Source of the DNA: Neobacillus paridis
GTDB taxonomy: Bacteria > Bacillota > Bacilli > Bacillales > Cytobacillaceae
Length of the DNA stretch: 38,434 nt
Assembly: GCF_016765675.1 (NCBI RefSeq)
Contig: NZ_JAESWB010000284.1
Location: 1-38,434, forward strand
Direction: 5' to 3'
Shown here piece by piece: positions 25,891 to 36,395 of the stretch (its first letter is position 1; each line of letters begins with the position of its first letter). The translations under genes were made by a program, and so were the position numbers. A model generated the notes under the pieces. It did no database searches and was not told the DNA's origin. It saw only the letters and a program-made list of their open reading frames with translations.

Positions 25891-25929
25891 GAAAAAAGCA
25901 AAATGCAGCGGACTGAGCGTCCCCTGCAT
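25891..25929 (-). terminator. Intrinsic terminator after yabE
   Basis: ATGCAG (25903-25908) pairs with CTGCAT (25924-25929), with a further four pairs inside (GGAC/GTCC), followed on the minus strand by UUUGCUUUUUUC. The gap to rnmV also holds A/T-rich DNA with no clear promoter. Confidence 0.85.
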
Positions 25930-25936
25930 CATCTCC

Positions 25937-27115
25937 TTACTGTAAGATTTTTATTTTGACTTTCTTCCTGCCCCAATGGTAGGCCTCAGACTTAGACGGC
26001 ATGAATAAATCAATTTTATATCCTTTAATTGCACCGCCTGTGTCGGCAGCAACAGCATAGCCGTAGCCTTCAACATACACCTTTGTGCCAAGCGGGATAA
26101 CCCTTGGGTCCACGGCAATCACTTTTGCATTCGGATTGGCCCGAAGATTAAAGCCGGTTGCTGTCCTTCCGGAACAGCCGTTGCAATACGCTGTATAGGC
26201 TGTTGCCGTTACATAATATTCCGTTCCTGTTGTCACTCCGCGGGATACCTGCTGCGTTGTATCCCTCGTTCCAACAGCCAGCACCTGATCTTTTTTCTCG
26301 CGTATGACATGCTGCCTGATTAGATTTCTCGAGACCTCTTTGCCATTTTCCAAAACCACTTCGTATTGTTTGGAGATCAGTCCTGGCTTCCCTGGAGTAA
26401 TGGTTTTTTCTATCCCTTTTGATAGACGATGATCCTTTTTGGTAATCACAGCAAAATCGAGAGGTTCTTCCACTACATCGGTGACTTTTTCGACGCGAAT
26501 GACATTAACAACGTCACCTTTTTTAATCGTTTCTGTTAACGATGGTTCAACTCGGTCCATTTCAGCTAGTTCAATGCCCTGTTTTGTTAAAAAGTCAGCG
26601 ACGGTAGTCGAAGTAGACCACACCTTTTTCTTTTTTCCGCCATCAATCAGTTGAAGACGAAAAGCTTTTTTAATGCCGATCCTCATTTTATGCTTGATTG
26701 CTGCTTCTGGAATTGGTGTAATCCAATCACGCTCATTCATTTCGATCTTCTGTTCATTTAGAAGCTCAGCCACAGAACCAGCTGTAGTCCAAATCGTTTT
26801 TTTCTCGTTGTCCTTGACAATCGTTACCTGTCTCGCTTGCTTCCATATGACATTAAGGTTATCCGTTACCTTATGGTTTGCCTTTGGCTGCAAGTAGTCT
26901 TTTGAGTGGGCGGCTACATCCAGCTCATCCAACAATTCACGAACGGTCGCGGCATGGGTTTTGACGATGATTTCTTCACCATTTAAAGTAACCGCAACCG
27001 TTTTCTTTGAACCTTCATAAGTGAAAACCCCAAGAGCTGTCAATAAAACTGTGAAACTAGTAAAAGCAATGGCCGCACTCCTCCCACTCAAAGACTTGAA
27101 AAACAGGCTTTTCAT
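25937..27115 (-). CDS. yabE: YabE, G5- and 3D-domain cell-wall protein
   Basis: A 392-residue exported protein. The N-terminus has a membrane helix or signal anchor (about 13-32), then three DUF348 (ubiquitin-like) repeats up to about 215, a G5 domain (about 220-295) and a C-terminal 3D domain with its Asp residues (IAVDPRVIPLG, AADTGGAIKG, KIDLFMP). The 3D domain is that of lytic transglycosylases and Rpf-like proteins, so it probably remodels peptidoglycan. The start is odd: the AAGGAGG site ends about 23 bases before the ATG, which itself lies in a hairpin. Gap 27116-27352 contains no other gene. Confidence 0.92.
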   Translation of the reverse strand: MKSLFFKSLSGRSAAIAFTSFTVLLTALGVFTYEGSKKTVAVTLNGEEIIVKTHAATVRELLDELDVAAHSKDYLQPKANHKVTDNLNVIWKQARQVTIVKDNEKKTIWTTAGSVAELLNEQKIEMNERDWITPIPEAAIKHKMRIGIKKAFRLQLIDGGKKKKVWSTSTTVADFLTKQGIELAEMDRVEPSLTETIKKGDVVNVIRVEKVTDVVEEPLDFAVITKKDHRLSKGIEKTITPGKPGLISKQYEVVLENGKEVSRNLIRQHVIREKKDQVLAVGTRDTTQQVSRGVTTGTEYYVTATAYTAYCNGCSGRTATGFNLRANPNAKVIAVDPRVIPLGTKVYVEGYGYAVAADTGGAIKGYKIDLFMPSKSEAYHWGRKKVKIKILQ

Positions 27116-27352
27116 GTTTTTGAATACGATGAAAAACGCCTCCTTTTCCTGGAGAGATTATCTTGAATCAGACGGTCGACTGTAAATCTTTGCCTTCCTC
27201 GCAAAGGTATTTTTAATTATGCATAAGATTTAGAACTTTGCAAAGATAAACTTATCGACATCGTTATCCTATGTGGAAAAGGAGACATGTAGAACTTTTT
27301 GTTATTAGAAAAAATTAGGACAAGCTTCCAAGGCATTCGACAAAATGGTTTA

Positions 27353-28120
27353 TCATTTTATGGCGAATAATTTTTTGGCATTTCGGGTAGTTGCTGCGGC
27401 AACCTCTTCCAGTGTCAAGCCCTTTATTTCCGCAATTTGCGCCGCTACAAGTCTGACATATCCCGGTTCATTGCGCTTTCCGCGGTATGGGTGAGGCGCT
27501 AAATACGGACAATCTGTTTCAATTAAAAGCCTGTCCAATGGGACTTCCGCCGCCACTTCCTTTGGCTTTTTGGCATTCTTAAACGTCACCGGACCTCCCA
27601 AGGAAATATAAAAGTTCATTTTGATACACTCTTTTGCCACCTCGGGACTGCTGCTAAAGCAATGCATAATGCCGCCTACTTCCTCAGCCCCTTCTTGCTT
27701 GAGGATTTCGATAATATCAGCTGTAGCCTCGCGGTTATGGATGACGATTGGTAGCTTTACTTTTTTAGCAAGCCGAATTTGTTTGCGAAACACCTGTTTT
27801 TGGATTTCCTTTGGCGACTTATCCCAATGGTAATCCAGGCCCATTTCTCCTAAGGCAACGACTTTCGGGTGGGAAGCCAATTGTTCAATCCAGTGAAGAT
27901 CCTCCTCGGTCATATCAATGGCGTCAACCGGGTGCCAGCCAACACAAGCATAAATAAACGCATAGGCCTCTGCCAGTTCCATCGCCTTTTGGATGGTTGG
28001 ACGATCAAATCCGACCACGACCATATGGGTGACACCCTCATTTTGGGCCCTTTCAATTACATCCTGTAAATCTTCGTGATATTGTTCATCATTTAAATGC
28101 GCATGTGTATCAAATAACAT
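27353..28120 (-). CDS. tatD: TatD family metal-dependent hydrolase (YabD)
   Basis: A 255-residue TatD-type nuclease or phosphoesterase with a TIM-barrel metal centre. Ligand motifs: DTHAHLND at the N-terminus, LGEMGLDYHW near 92, IVIHNREA near 128, MHCFSS near 153 and IETDCPYLAPHPYRGKRNEP near 203. TatD proteins act as 3'-5' exonucleases and in D-aminoacyl-tRNA editing-type reactions; the exact in vivo substrate is uncertain. The start is the ATG at 28120 after GAGGAG; the frame to 28171 reads into a terminator and is not used. Confidence 0.94.
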   Translation of the reverse strand: MLFDTHAHLNDEQYHEDLQDVIERAQNEGVTHMVVVGFDRPTIQKAMELAEAYAFIYACVGWHPVDAIDMTEEDLHWIEQLASHPKVVALGEMGLDYHWDKSPKEIQKQVFRKQIRLAKKVKLPIVIHNREATADIIEILKQEGAEEVGGIMHCFSSSPEVAKECIKMNFYISLGGPVTFKNAKKPKEVAAEVPLDRLLIETDCPYLAPHPYRGKRNEPGYVRLVAAQIAEIKGLTLEEVAAATTRNAKKLFAIK

Positions 28121-28170
28121 TGTGAAAGACTCCTCTTTATGAATTTTTTCCCACCATGTCAAATAAACCA

Positions 28171-28208
28171 AAAAAAAAAGGAAAAGCCACGAAATTTGTT
28201 ACACGTGG
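28171..28208 (-). terminator. Terminator between metS and tatD
   Basis: CCACG (28187-28191) pairs with CGTGG (28204-28208) across a 12-base loop. The minus-strand transcript continues CUUUUCC followed by nine or more U. This is the distal of two hairpin regions after metS. Confidence 0.65.
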
Positions 28209-28244
28209 AACATCGAAATCGAAAGCTGAGCATTTCCTAAAGGA

Positions 28245-28274
28245 AAGGCGCCTTCATATTCCATAGGCGCCTTC
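28245..28274 (-). terminator. Hairpin made of twin GGCGCC motifs after metS
   Basis: AGGCGCCTTC occurs twice (28246-28255, 28265-28274). Since GGCGCC is its own complement, AAGGCGCC (28245-28252) pairs with GGCGCCTT (28266-28273), eight pairs. The minus-strand transcript then reads UCCUUUAGG. There is no long U-run, so it may act with the terminator at 28171-28208 or be a 3'-end stabiliser. Confidence 0.55.
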
Positions 28275-28285
28275 AAGTTTCGAGG

Positions 28286-30310
<2,025 letters not shown>

Positions 30311-30320
30311 TTATCAACAA

Positions 30321-30349
30321 AATATACCGAAAAACATAGCTTTGTGCAA
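30321..30349 (-). promoter_or_regulatory. Sigma-A promoter of metS
   Basis: Minus strand TTGCAC (30349-30344), 17 bases, TATATT (30326-30321). The leader is about 65 bases, with no riboswitch-like structure. Confidence 0.65.
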
Positions 30350-30382
30350 GAAACCCTCTAAGAAAAGAAAAGTGCGATGTTT

Positions 30383-30416
30383 ATGCTGCCGAAGCGTTCC
30401 TTGCGGAGCTGGACAA
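30383..30416 (-). repeat. Dispersed intergenic repeat, copy D (partial, reversed)
   Basis: On the minus strand it reads TTGTCCAGCTCCGCAAGGAA and on to CGCTTCGGCAGC. It shares CCAGCTCCRCAAGGAAYGCTTC with copy C but lacks the other end. It is in the 472-base metS-abrB gap (30281-30752), which otherwise holds the two divergent promoters and A/T-rich DNA. Confidence 0.65.
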
Positions 30417-30640
30417 TTCTAAAAGCTAATTTTTTTCCTTTTTACACCCACAAAGAATTTTACCATAATCGAAGTGTATAGTTGAAAAAATAATCCCCTT
30501 TCTATAAATTTGTCGTTTTATAGCATAATTAATTTGGTAATATTAAAAGAGCAAAGGCTATATTAACGCCCTGAAAATCTTATAAAACTAGCAGTGATCA
30601 ACTGATAAAAATTTTTCCCTTATTTTTCAAAATTAAATTA

Positions 30641-30702
30641 TTGACGAATTTGGGAAACGCTGGTATTATGAATCTATAAAAAGTTTGTCGAATAATGGCG
30701 AA
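30641..30702 (+). promoter_or_regulatory. abrB promoter with tandem Spo0A boxes
   Basis: TTGACG (30641-30646), 17 bases, TATTAT (30664-30669). Downstream, where transcription has already begun, TGTCGAA (30686-30692) and TGGCGAA (30696-30702) are two perfect 0A boxes (TGNCGAA) ten bases apart. This is the arrangement by which Spo0A-P shuts off abrB in B. subtilis. Confidence 0.92.
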
Positions 30703-30752
30703 TTAATAAAGATACAAATATCATAGTCTAATAGTGAGAGGAGATTAATAAA

Positions 30753-31037
30753 ATGAAATCTACAGGTATTGTTCGTAAAGTTGACGAGTTGGGCCGTGTG
30801 GTAATTCCTATCGAATTAAGACGTACTCTTGGCATCGCTGAAAAAGATGCATTAGAAATCTACGTTGATGATGATCGCATTATTTTAAAGAAATATAAGC
30901 CAAACATGACTTGTGCGATCACTGGTGAAGTTTCTGATGATAACCTGTCACTTGCCGGCGGTAAAATTATTTTAAGCCGTGAAGGTGCAGAATTATTAAT
31001 TAAAGAAATCCAAAGCAATTTTGAATTAACAAAATAA
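30753..31037 (+). CDS. abrB: Transition-state regulator AbrB
   Basis: A 94-residue protein and the only protein gene on the plus strand. Residues 1-50 are the swapped-hairpin DNA-binding domain (STGIVRKVDELGRVVIPIEL), and the C-terminal part (about 55-94) is the oligomerisation domain with Cys in NMTCAITGE. AbrB holds back stationary-phase and sporulation genes during growth; one classical target, spoVG, is in this window. The ATG follows GAGAGGAG. Spo0A boxes sit in its leader, and a bidirectional terminator separates it from the convergent rsmI. Confidence 0.97.
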   Translation: MKSTGIVRKVDELGRVVIPIELRRTLGIAEKDALEIYVDDDRIILKKYKPNMTCAITGEVSDDNLSLAGGKIILSREGAELLIKEIQSNFELTK

Positions 31038-31051
31038 AAACCGATTCAGCT

Positions 31052-31088
31052 AAAAGCTCCAGACCCATGAAGGGTTTGGAGCTTTTTG
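31052..31088. terminator. Terminator shared by abrB and rsmI
   Basis: A 15-pair stem (31052-31066 with 31072-31086, one G-U) with loop ATGAA, followed on the plus strand by T-rich DNA (TTTTTGTTTTTAT). The minus strand has a shorter U-run, so it is strongest for abrB and may also end rsmI. Confidence 0.92.
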
Positions 31089-31091
31089 TTT

Positions 31092-31973
31092 TTATCGTTG
31101 AAGATGATAGGCTTGATAAACCTCTCGTTTGGGCACTCCCCGGTCTTTTGCCGTTAGCTTAATCGCTTCTTTTGAGGTCTGCTTTTTAACGGTAATATAA
31201 TAATGGACATGTTCTTCAAGCGTTAACTCCGCCCACCAGCTGTCGGTATCTTCCACCTGCTCATTAGAGCCTTCGACAATAAGACAAAATTCGCCCCGAA
31301 TTTCATCTTGATTGGCCCATTGAATGATTTCTTTAAGGCTACCTCGAATAAATTCTTCAAATTTTTTCGTCAGCTCACGGCACAAAGTGATCTTCCGATT
31401 GCCCAAGACCTGTTCCATAAGTGCCAGGGTCTCCTTCAATCGGTGCGGCGATTCATAGAAAATTAACGTCGCTTGCTGCTGCTTTAAACTTTCCAATTGT
31501 TTCAGCTTCTCGCGCTTATTGCGATGAAGAAAGCCAAAAAAGTAAAATGGCTGACAGGATAATCCGGAAGCAATCAGTGATGTCAGGGCAGCATTAGCAC
31601 CCGGCAGCGGTACAACGGTTATTTTTTCATTTATCGCGCTATTGACAAGTTCATAGCCAGGGTCTGAAATCGCCGGCATCCCGGCATCACTGACCAAGGC
31701 AATTTTTAATCCATCCTTTAACTTATGGATCAGCTTTTCGCCACTAGATTCCTTATTATGCTCATGGTAACTGACAATCGGGGTTTCAATCTCAAAGTAG
31801 TGCAGCAGCTTCATGGTATTCCTAGTATCCTCAGCAGCAATCAAATCGGCTTCCTTTAATATTCTGATTGCCCGGTAGCTGATATCCTCCAGATTTCCAA
31901 TTGGCGTTGGAACGAGGTACAGGATCCCTTTTTGCTCCTGATTATCAAAGCTCTTCTGCTGCCACATGATCAT
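31092..31973 (-). CDS. rsmI: 16S rRNA (cytidine1402-2'-O)-methyltransferase
   Basis: A 293-residue SAM enzyme of the tetrapyrrole-methylase fold; it methylates the 2'-O of C1402 in the decoding centre. Motifs: LYLVPTPIGNLEDISYRAIR, AAEDTRNTMKLL, SYHEHNKESS, LVSDAGMPAISDPG and PLPGANAAL. Start codons are crowded (GTG 31976, ATG 31973, ATG 31967); I take 31973, seven bases after AAGGGAG. The start is inside the end of yazA (29 bases of overlap), so trmN6, yazA and rsmI form one tightly overlapping operon. Confidence 0.96.
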   Translation of the reverse strand: MIMWQQKSFDNQEQKGILYLVPTPIGNLEDISYRAIRILKEADLIAAEDTRNTMKLLHYFEIETPIVSYHEHNKESSGEKLIHKLKDGLKIALVSDAGMPAISDPGYELVNSAINEKITVVPLPGANAALTSLIASGLSCQPFYFFGFLHRNKREKLKQLESLKQQQATLIFYESPHRLKETLALMEQVLGNRKITLCRELTKKFEEFIRGSLKEIIQWANQDEIRGEFCLIVEGSNEQVEDTDSWWAELTLEEHVHYYITVKKQTSKEAIKLTAKDRGVPKREVYQAYHLQR

Positions 31974-32232
31974 CACTCGTCTCCCTTAAAATATAGTCCA
32001 GTTTTTGTTTGCGTGATAAATGCTTAAACCAATACTCTGCTTTCAGCGCCTCACTTTTGCTTTCATAGCCTTTTGAAAAGGTTAGGGTTACTGGTCCTCT
32101 GCCGCGTGTATATTTCGCCCCTTTTCCTTCATTATGAAGCTTTATTCTCCGCTCCAAATTATTCGTATAGCCGCCATAAAGGCTGCCATCAGCACATGTT
32201 AGGACATAAAAATAATGTTCATGACTCTCCAT
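31945..32232 (-). CDS. yazA: GIY-YIG domain protein YazA (UPF0213)
   Basis: A 95-residue protein made almost wholly of a GIY-YIG nuclease-like domain: [20 protein letters not shown], then [20 protein letters not shown] and a conserved Glu in [13 protein letters not shown]. Small free-standing members of this family have DNA-cutting relatives such as SLX1, but the cellular role of YazA is unknown. It overlaps trmN6 by 14 bases and rsmI by 29. Confidence 0.93.
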   Translation of the reverse strand: MESHEHYFYVLTCADGSLYGGYTNNLERRIKLHNEGKGAKYTRGRGPVTLTFSKGYESKSEALKAEYWFKHLSRKQKLDYILRETSDDHVAAEEL

Positions 32233-32971
32233 ATAAAATCTCTCTTACTTCCTTCGTATATTCATTATCTTTATTATAGACAATCAGCGGCTTTTCAATT
32301 TTTAACTCGGGACTGCCATCCTTAATCGCCTCAATTAGCAGTGTATTGGCATCCTTCCCTGCCTTCGGATAGACAAACTGCATCCGTTTTGGCTCAAGTC
32401 TGTACTTCCGCATTAATGTGATGATGTCAATTAACCTTCCAGGACGATGGACAAAGGCCACTTTGCCACCCTGTCTGACTAAATCACTTGCCACTTTTAC
32501 AGCATCCTCCAATGTACAAAGAATTTCATGGCGGGCAATGGCGAGATGTTCATTGGGGTTCATTTCACTCTGCGGCGGCGTCGTAAAATAGGGCGGATTG
32601 CAGGTGACAACATCATATTTCCCATACCCCAGCTGCCGCGGCATATCCTTTATATCGCCAAGAATCATTTGCAGGCGATTTTCAAGACCATTGTACTCGA
32701 TACTTCTCACCGCCATATCATAAAGCCGCGGCTGGATTTCGACACCAGTAATGCTGCCCTTCGTCCGTGCACTTAAAAATAACGGAATCACACCATTTCC
32801 GCTGCAAAGATCCAACAAATTCCCTTTTTGGATCGGGACATAAACAAACCTTGCCAGCAGCACCGCATCCAGTGAGAAAGCAAATACAGACGGACTTTGA
32901 ATAATTCGCAAATTTTCAGCTAATAAATAGTCTAAGCGCTCATCATCCTTTAATTTGACCACTTCTACCAT
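32219..32971 (-). CDS. trmN6: tRNA1(Val) (adenine37-N6)-methyltransferase
   Basis: A 250-residue class I methyltransferase. The SAM loop is [15 protein letters not shown] near residue 50, and the adenine-N6 motif NPPYF is near 125; [20 protein letters not shown] matches the YabB/YfiC family. It most likely modifies A37 of a valine tRNA, by homology. The ATG at 32971 has AAGG touching it, which is too close; the in-frame GTG at 32962 (fourth codon) is better spaced and may be the true start. It opens the trmN6-yazA-rsmI operon. Confidence 0.92.
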   Translation of the reverse strand: MVEVVKLKDDERLDYLLAENLRIIQSPSVFAFSLDAVLLARFVYVPIQKGNLLDLCSGNGVIPLFLSARTKGSITGVEIQPRLYDMAVRSIEYNGLENRLQMILGDIKDMPRQLGYGKYDVVTCNPPYFTTPPQSEMNPNEHLAIARHEILCTLEDAVKVASDLVRQGGKVAFVHRPGRLIDIITLMRKYRLEPKRMQFVYPKAGKDANTLLIEAIKDGSPELKIEKPLIVYNKDNEYTKEVREILYGES

Positions 32972-32984
32972 CCTTTTTCTCTAT

Positions 32985-33020
32985 TGTCCAGCTCCCAGCG
33001 ACTAGTAACCAGGCGCTTCC
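32985..33020 (+). repeat. Dispersed intergenic repeat, copy E (short)
   Basis: It begins GTCCAGCTCCCAGCGACTAG and ends CAGGCGCTTCC, so both family ends are present with a short middle. It lies between trmN6 and the yabA terminator. Confidence 0.65.
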
Positions 33021-33026
33021 ACTATA

Positions 33027-33052
33027 TAAAAATAGAGGCTGCTTCAGCCCCT
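33027..33052 (-). terminator. Intrinsic terminator after yabA
   Basis: AGAGGCTG (33034-33041) pairs with CAGCCCCT (33045-33052), one G-U, with a three-base loop, followed by AUUUUUAUA on the minus strand. It is five bases past the yabA stop. Confidence 0.85.
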
Positions 33053-33057
33053 TCTGG

Positions 33058-33453
33058 TTATTTCTTATTAAGAAAGGAGAGACAGAACAGGCAATCTCCT
33101 TCCTTCCGCAGGCTTCCAAAGTGGAGGTTGCAAATATGAAATCCCTCGTGATACAAGCGAGCGAGATTATCATAGCCTTCTCCTACATCAAACGCCTTGG
33201 CCTTAGACGAAAGTGTTGAGGATGCGCCAGCAGAAGGGCCGTGTCCCTTCTGCTTATGGTCTAAAGACCCGCTTTCCTCTTTCTCCGTGATCACATCTAA
33301 ACGGCGTCTAAGGTGCTCATTTTCCAGCTTTAAATAATGATTCTCTTCCAGTATTTCAGCTAAATGCTGCTTTATTTCTCCGAGCTGCTGATATAGATGG
33401 CCAATTTGTGTTTCCATATTACTGACTGACTCGAATATATCCTTCTTATCCAC
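33058..33453 (-). CDS. yabA: Replication initiation control protein YabA
   Basis: A 131-residue protein. The N-terminal half is a leucine-rich coiled coil ([39 protein letters not shown]), and the C-terminal zinc-binding domain is [20 protein letters not shown] with HxC and CxxC ligands. YabA binds DnaA and DnaN and slows re-initiation. I choose the GTG at 33453, five bases after AGGTGG; the frame open to 33495 overlaps ricT. It has about 12 residues more linker than B. subtilis YabA. It stands with ricT, holB and tmk, other replication-linked genes. Confidence 0.95.
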   Translation of the reverse strand: MDKKDIFESVSNMETQIGHLYQQLGEIKQHLAEILEENHYLKLENEHLRRRLDVITEKEESGSLDHKQKGHGPSAGASSTLSSKAKAFDVGEGYDNLARLYHEGFHICNLHFGSLRKEGDCLFCLSFLNKK

Positions 33454-33466
33454 GTCTTCCACCTCA

Positions 33467-34294
33467 TTAATCTGTGGATTGTATCGAAAAGGCACCTTCT
33501 TTAATCATTTCATCCAGCGTATATTCCAGGACCCGCTCGTGTTCCAGCAGCTCCACCTGAAGTACCCGCTCTAATATATTTAATCCGACTACTTTGCCGG
33601 TACCATTCGGTGTTTCAATGATTTCCCCCAAATCCGGCAATGCTTCTTTGGCTGATTCATATTCATCATTTTCATACTTCAAGCAGCACATCAGCCTGCC
33701 GCATAAACCAGAGATCTTCGTAGGATTTAATGATAAATTTTGATCCTTCGCCATTTTAATCGATACAGGATCAAAGTCACCTAAAAAGGTGGAACAGCAT
33801 AACATTCTGCCACATGGGCCAATTCCGCCCAACATCTTGGCTTCATCGCGAACACCAATTTGCCGCAGCTCAATTCTCGTCCGAAAAATGGCTGCTAAAT
33901 CCTTTACAAGTTCGCGGAAATCTACCCTTCCATCGGCAGTAAAATAAAAAATAATTTTATTACGATCAAATGTATATTCAACATCTACCAGCTTCATATC
34001 CAGCTGATGCTCTTGAACCTTGGCATTACATAATTCGTATGCTTCCATGGCAGCCTGTTTATTTTCCTCAACAATCAATCGATCCTTTTGATCCGCAATT
34101 CTTACGACCTTTTTTAATGGGAGGACAACATCGTGTTCCTCCACCTGCTTCCGAGGAATGACCGCCTTGCCATATTCAACGCCGCGTACAGTTTCCACGA
34201 TGACAAAGTCATCCTTCTCGATTGGGAGGTCTCCAGGATCAAAATAATAGATTTTTCCCGCTTTTTTAAAGCGCACTCCTACAACATCATACAA
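33467..34294 (-). CDS. ricT: RicT (YaaT), PSP1-domain subunit of the RicAFT complex
   Basis: A 275-residue protein with the PSP1 C-terminal domain. Seven conserved cysteines ([20 protein letters not shown]) are the ligands for the two [4Fe-4S] clusters of the RicA-RicF-RicT complex, which stimulates Spo0A phosphorylation and helps RNase Y cut certain messages. Start: TTG at 34294 ([20 protein letters not shown]), eight bases after AGGAGGG; there is no in-frame ATG nearby. It overlaps holB by eight bases. Confidence 0.96.
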   Translation of the reverse strand: MYDVVGVRFKKAGKIYYFDPGDLPIEKDDFVIVETVRGVEYGKAVIPRKQVEEHDVVLPLKKVVRIADQKDRLIVEENKQAAMEAYELCNAKVQEHQLDMKLVDVEYTFDRNKIIFYFTADGRVDFRELVKDLAAIFRTRIELRQIGVRDEAKMLGGIGPCGRMLCCSTFLGDFDPVSIKMAKDQNLSLNPTKISGLCGRLMCCLKYENDEYESAKEALPDLGEIIETPNGTGKVVGLNILERVLQVELLEHERVLEYTLDEMIKEGAFSIQSTD

Positions 34295-35303
34295 AAGTAG
34301 ATCCCTCCTGAATTTTTAACACAAGCTGTTCCATCATCAGCTGAGGATTCATATTGGCATCAAGCTTCCTTTTGGCTTCAAGGATCGCCGACATTGTGTC
34401 CGTTAGACGCCGCCTGGATGTAGTTAGGGCAAATTGCTTTAACCGTTCACTTTCTCCCTTAAAAACAATCTGCTCCTCTTTGTCTAATTGTATATATAGT
34501 AAATCCTTAAATATAAGAAGTAAAAGATCGAGACCACGGTGAATCTGCTCTTTTTCTTTGAAGTGTTGAAACCAATCACTTTGAAGCATGACCATTGCTT
34601 CAAGGGGACCCTTTTTCAATACTTCATATAATTTTACCACTATTTTTTGAGCTTGTGCAAACCATTCATCGACATTTAATTCCAGTGCTTCTTCTAAATT
34701 ATTCGTGAGCTGTGCCAGCAGTGGTGCTTTTCCCGGCTGAACGCCATTTTCGATTAATTGTTTTACCATGACATTTGGCGACAGTGGCTGGAATGTTAAG
34801 ATTTGGCATCTGGAGACAATGGTAGGCAGCATGCGTTGGGGCTGTTCGGTTAATAAAAAGGCGACCGTCTGGGTACTTGGTTCCTCTAAAAACTTTAATA
34901 AACTATTGGATGCGCTGATACTCATTTTATCAGCATGAACAATTAAGTAGACCTTTTTCGCCGATTCAACCCCTTTTTTGGAAAACTCCGCCTGCAGATT
35001 TCTAATTTGCTCAACCTTAATCGATAACCCATCCGGCTCCACCAAATGAACATCGGGATGATTACCGCTATTGATGCGCCGGCAATTATGACAGGTTTCA
35101 CACGGTTTGTAGCCATCAATTAACGACTCACAAAAAAGAGCCTTGGTAAGCAGCAAACCTATATCCTTTTTTCCTGTTCCCCTTAGTCCCTCAAAAAGGT
35201 AAGCATGGGCTACTCTCTGTTTTATTAGACTGTTACGGATCATTCTTAAAACGACAGGCTGCAGCTCCTCTAATTGCTCCCATGTTTTGACCAAACTAAT
35301 CAC
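34287..35303 (-). CDS. holB: DNA polymerase III, delta prime subunit
   Basis: A 338-residue clamp-loader subunit. The P-loop-like EGLRGTGKKD is near residue 40, zinc ligands lie in CETCHNCRR and the Cys just before, and SNSLLKFLEEPS and RCQILTFQPL are family segments. Residue Lys replaces Thr/Ser after the P-loop Lys, in keeping with delta prime being a non-ATPase. The start is a GTG at 35303 without a clear ribosome binding site, so it could move. It follows darA by ten bases: yaaR, found between them in B. subtilis, is missing. Confidence 0.94.
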   Translation of the reverse strand: MISLVKTWEQLEELQPVVLRMIRNSLIKQRVAHAYLFEGLRGTGKKDIGLLLTKALFCESLIDGYKPCETCHNCRRINSGNHPDVHLVEPDGLSIKVEQIRNLQAEFSKKGVESAKKVYLIVHADKMSISASNSLLKFLEEPSTQTVAFLLTEQPQRMLPTIVSRCQILTFQPLSPNVMVKQLIENGVQPGKAPLLAQLTNNLEEALELNVDEWFAQAQKIVVKLYEVLKKGPLEAMVMLQSDWFQHFKEKEQIHRGLDLLLLIFKDLLYIQLDKEEQIVFKGESERLKQFALTTSRRRLTDTMSAILEAKRKLDANMNPQLMMEQLVLKIQEGSTFV

Positions 35304-35313
35304 TCAATTCATT

Positions 35314-35670
<357 letters not shown>

Positions 35671-35690
35671 TCAAAATTTCCTTTTCTTAT

Positions 35691-35699
35691 ATTATATCA
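35691..35699 (-). promoter_or_regulatory. Extended -10 promoter of darA
   Basis: Minus strand TGATATAAT (35699-35691): a perfect TATAAT with TG one base upstream. No good -35 is visible, as is usual for extended -10 promoters. Confidence 0.6.
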
Positions 35700-35721
35700 G
35701 TTTCCCCTTAGGCTTTCGATG

Positions 35722-35745
35722 AAAAAAAAGCCTTCCATGAAGGCT
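35722..35745 (-). terminator. Terminator of tmk, overlapping its stop codon
   Basis: AGCCTTC (35729-35735) and GAAGGCT (35739-35745) form a perfect seven-pair stem with a three-base loop and eight U on the minus strand. The stem includes two bases of the tmk stop (35746-35744). Confidence 0.92.
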
Positions 35746-36367
35746 ACAGTATCGCTAATTTTTCCTTGACAAGTTGAAGTGTTTGTTGAAAAACTTCCTC
35801 CACCGTACCGGAAGCATCTATTTTCACCATTCTGTTTGGAAAACGTTCCAGCAGGATTTGATACCCTTCCCTTACTCGATGATGGAACTCAAGATCCTCT
35901 AAATCCAAGCGATTGATTTCCCGACCTTTGTTTTTATTAATCCGCTTCAACCCTAATACTGGTTCTATATCAAAGTAAATCGTTAACTGTGGCAGCATTT
36001 GTTCAATCGCAAATTGGTTGATCTTCCACACTTCATCCATCCCTAAGCCGCGAGCATAGCCTTGATAGGCCAGCGAGCTGTCCACAAAGCGATCGCAGAG
36101 GACAATTTTCCCTTCATCCAGCGCCGGCTTCACCCGTTCGATTAAGTGCTGTCGTCTCGCTGCGGCATATAACAGTGCCTCCGTCCGCGGGTCCATAGCC
36201 GTGTTATTTTTATCTAAAATCACCCGGCGAATTTGCTCGGCGATATCAATGCCCCCAGGCTCACGAGTTAACAGGGTGTTTTCGAGCTGATTGGCAATCA
36301 TGCCAATAATGGTCGATTTTCCTGCCCCATCAGGCCCTTCGAATGTTATAAATGTTCCATTTGTCAT
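35744..36367 (-). CDS. tmk: Thymidylate kinase
   Basis: A 207-residue dTMP kinase. P-loop [10 protein letters not shown] near residue 10, the substrate segment [15 protein letters not shown] with the DRX-type Arg, [19 protein letters not shown] and a short lid region. The start is the ATG at 36367, eight bases after GGAGG; an upstream in-frame TTG overlaps the site. It follows the YaaO-type gene by 28 bases. Confidence 0.97.
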   Translation of the reverse strand: MTNGTFITFEGPDGAGKSTIIGMIANQLENTLLTREPGGIDIAEQIRRVILDKNNTAMDPRTEALLYAAARRQHLIERVKPALDEGKIVLCDRFVDSSLAYQGYARGLGMDEVWKINQFAIEQMLPQLTIYFDIEPVLGLKRINKNKGREINRLDLEDLEFHHRVREGYQILLERFPNRMVKIDASGTVEEVFQQTLQLVKEKLAIL

Positions 36368-36395
36368 TTTATTATCCTCCAAACCAGTTCCACTC

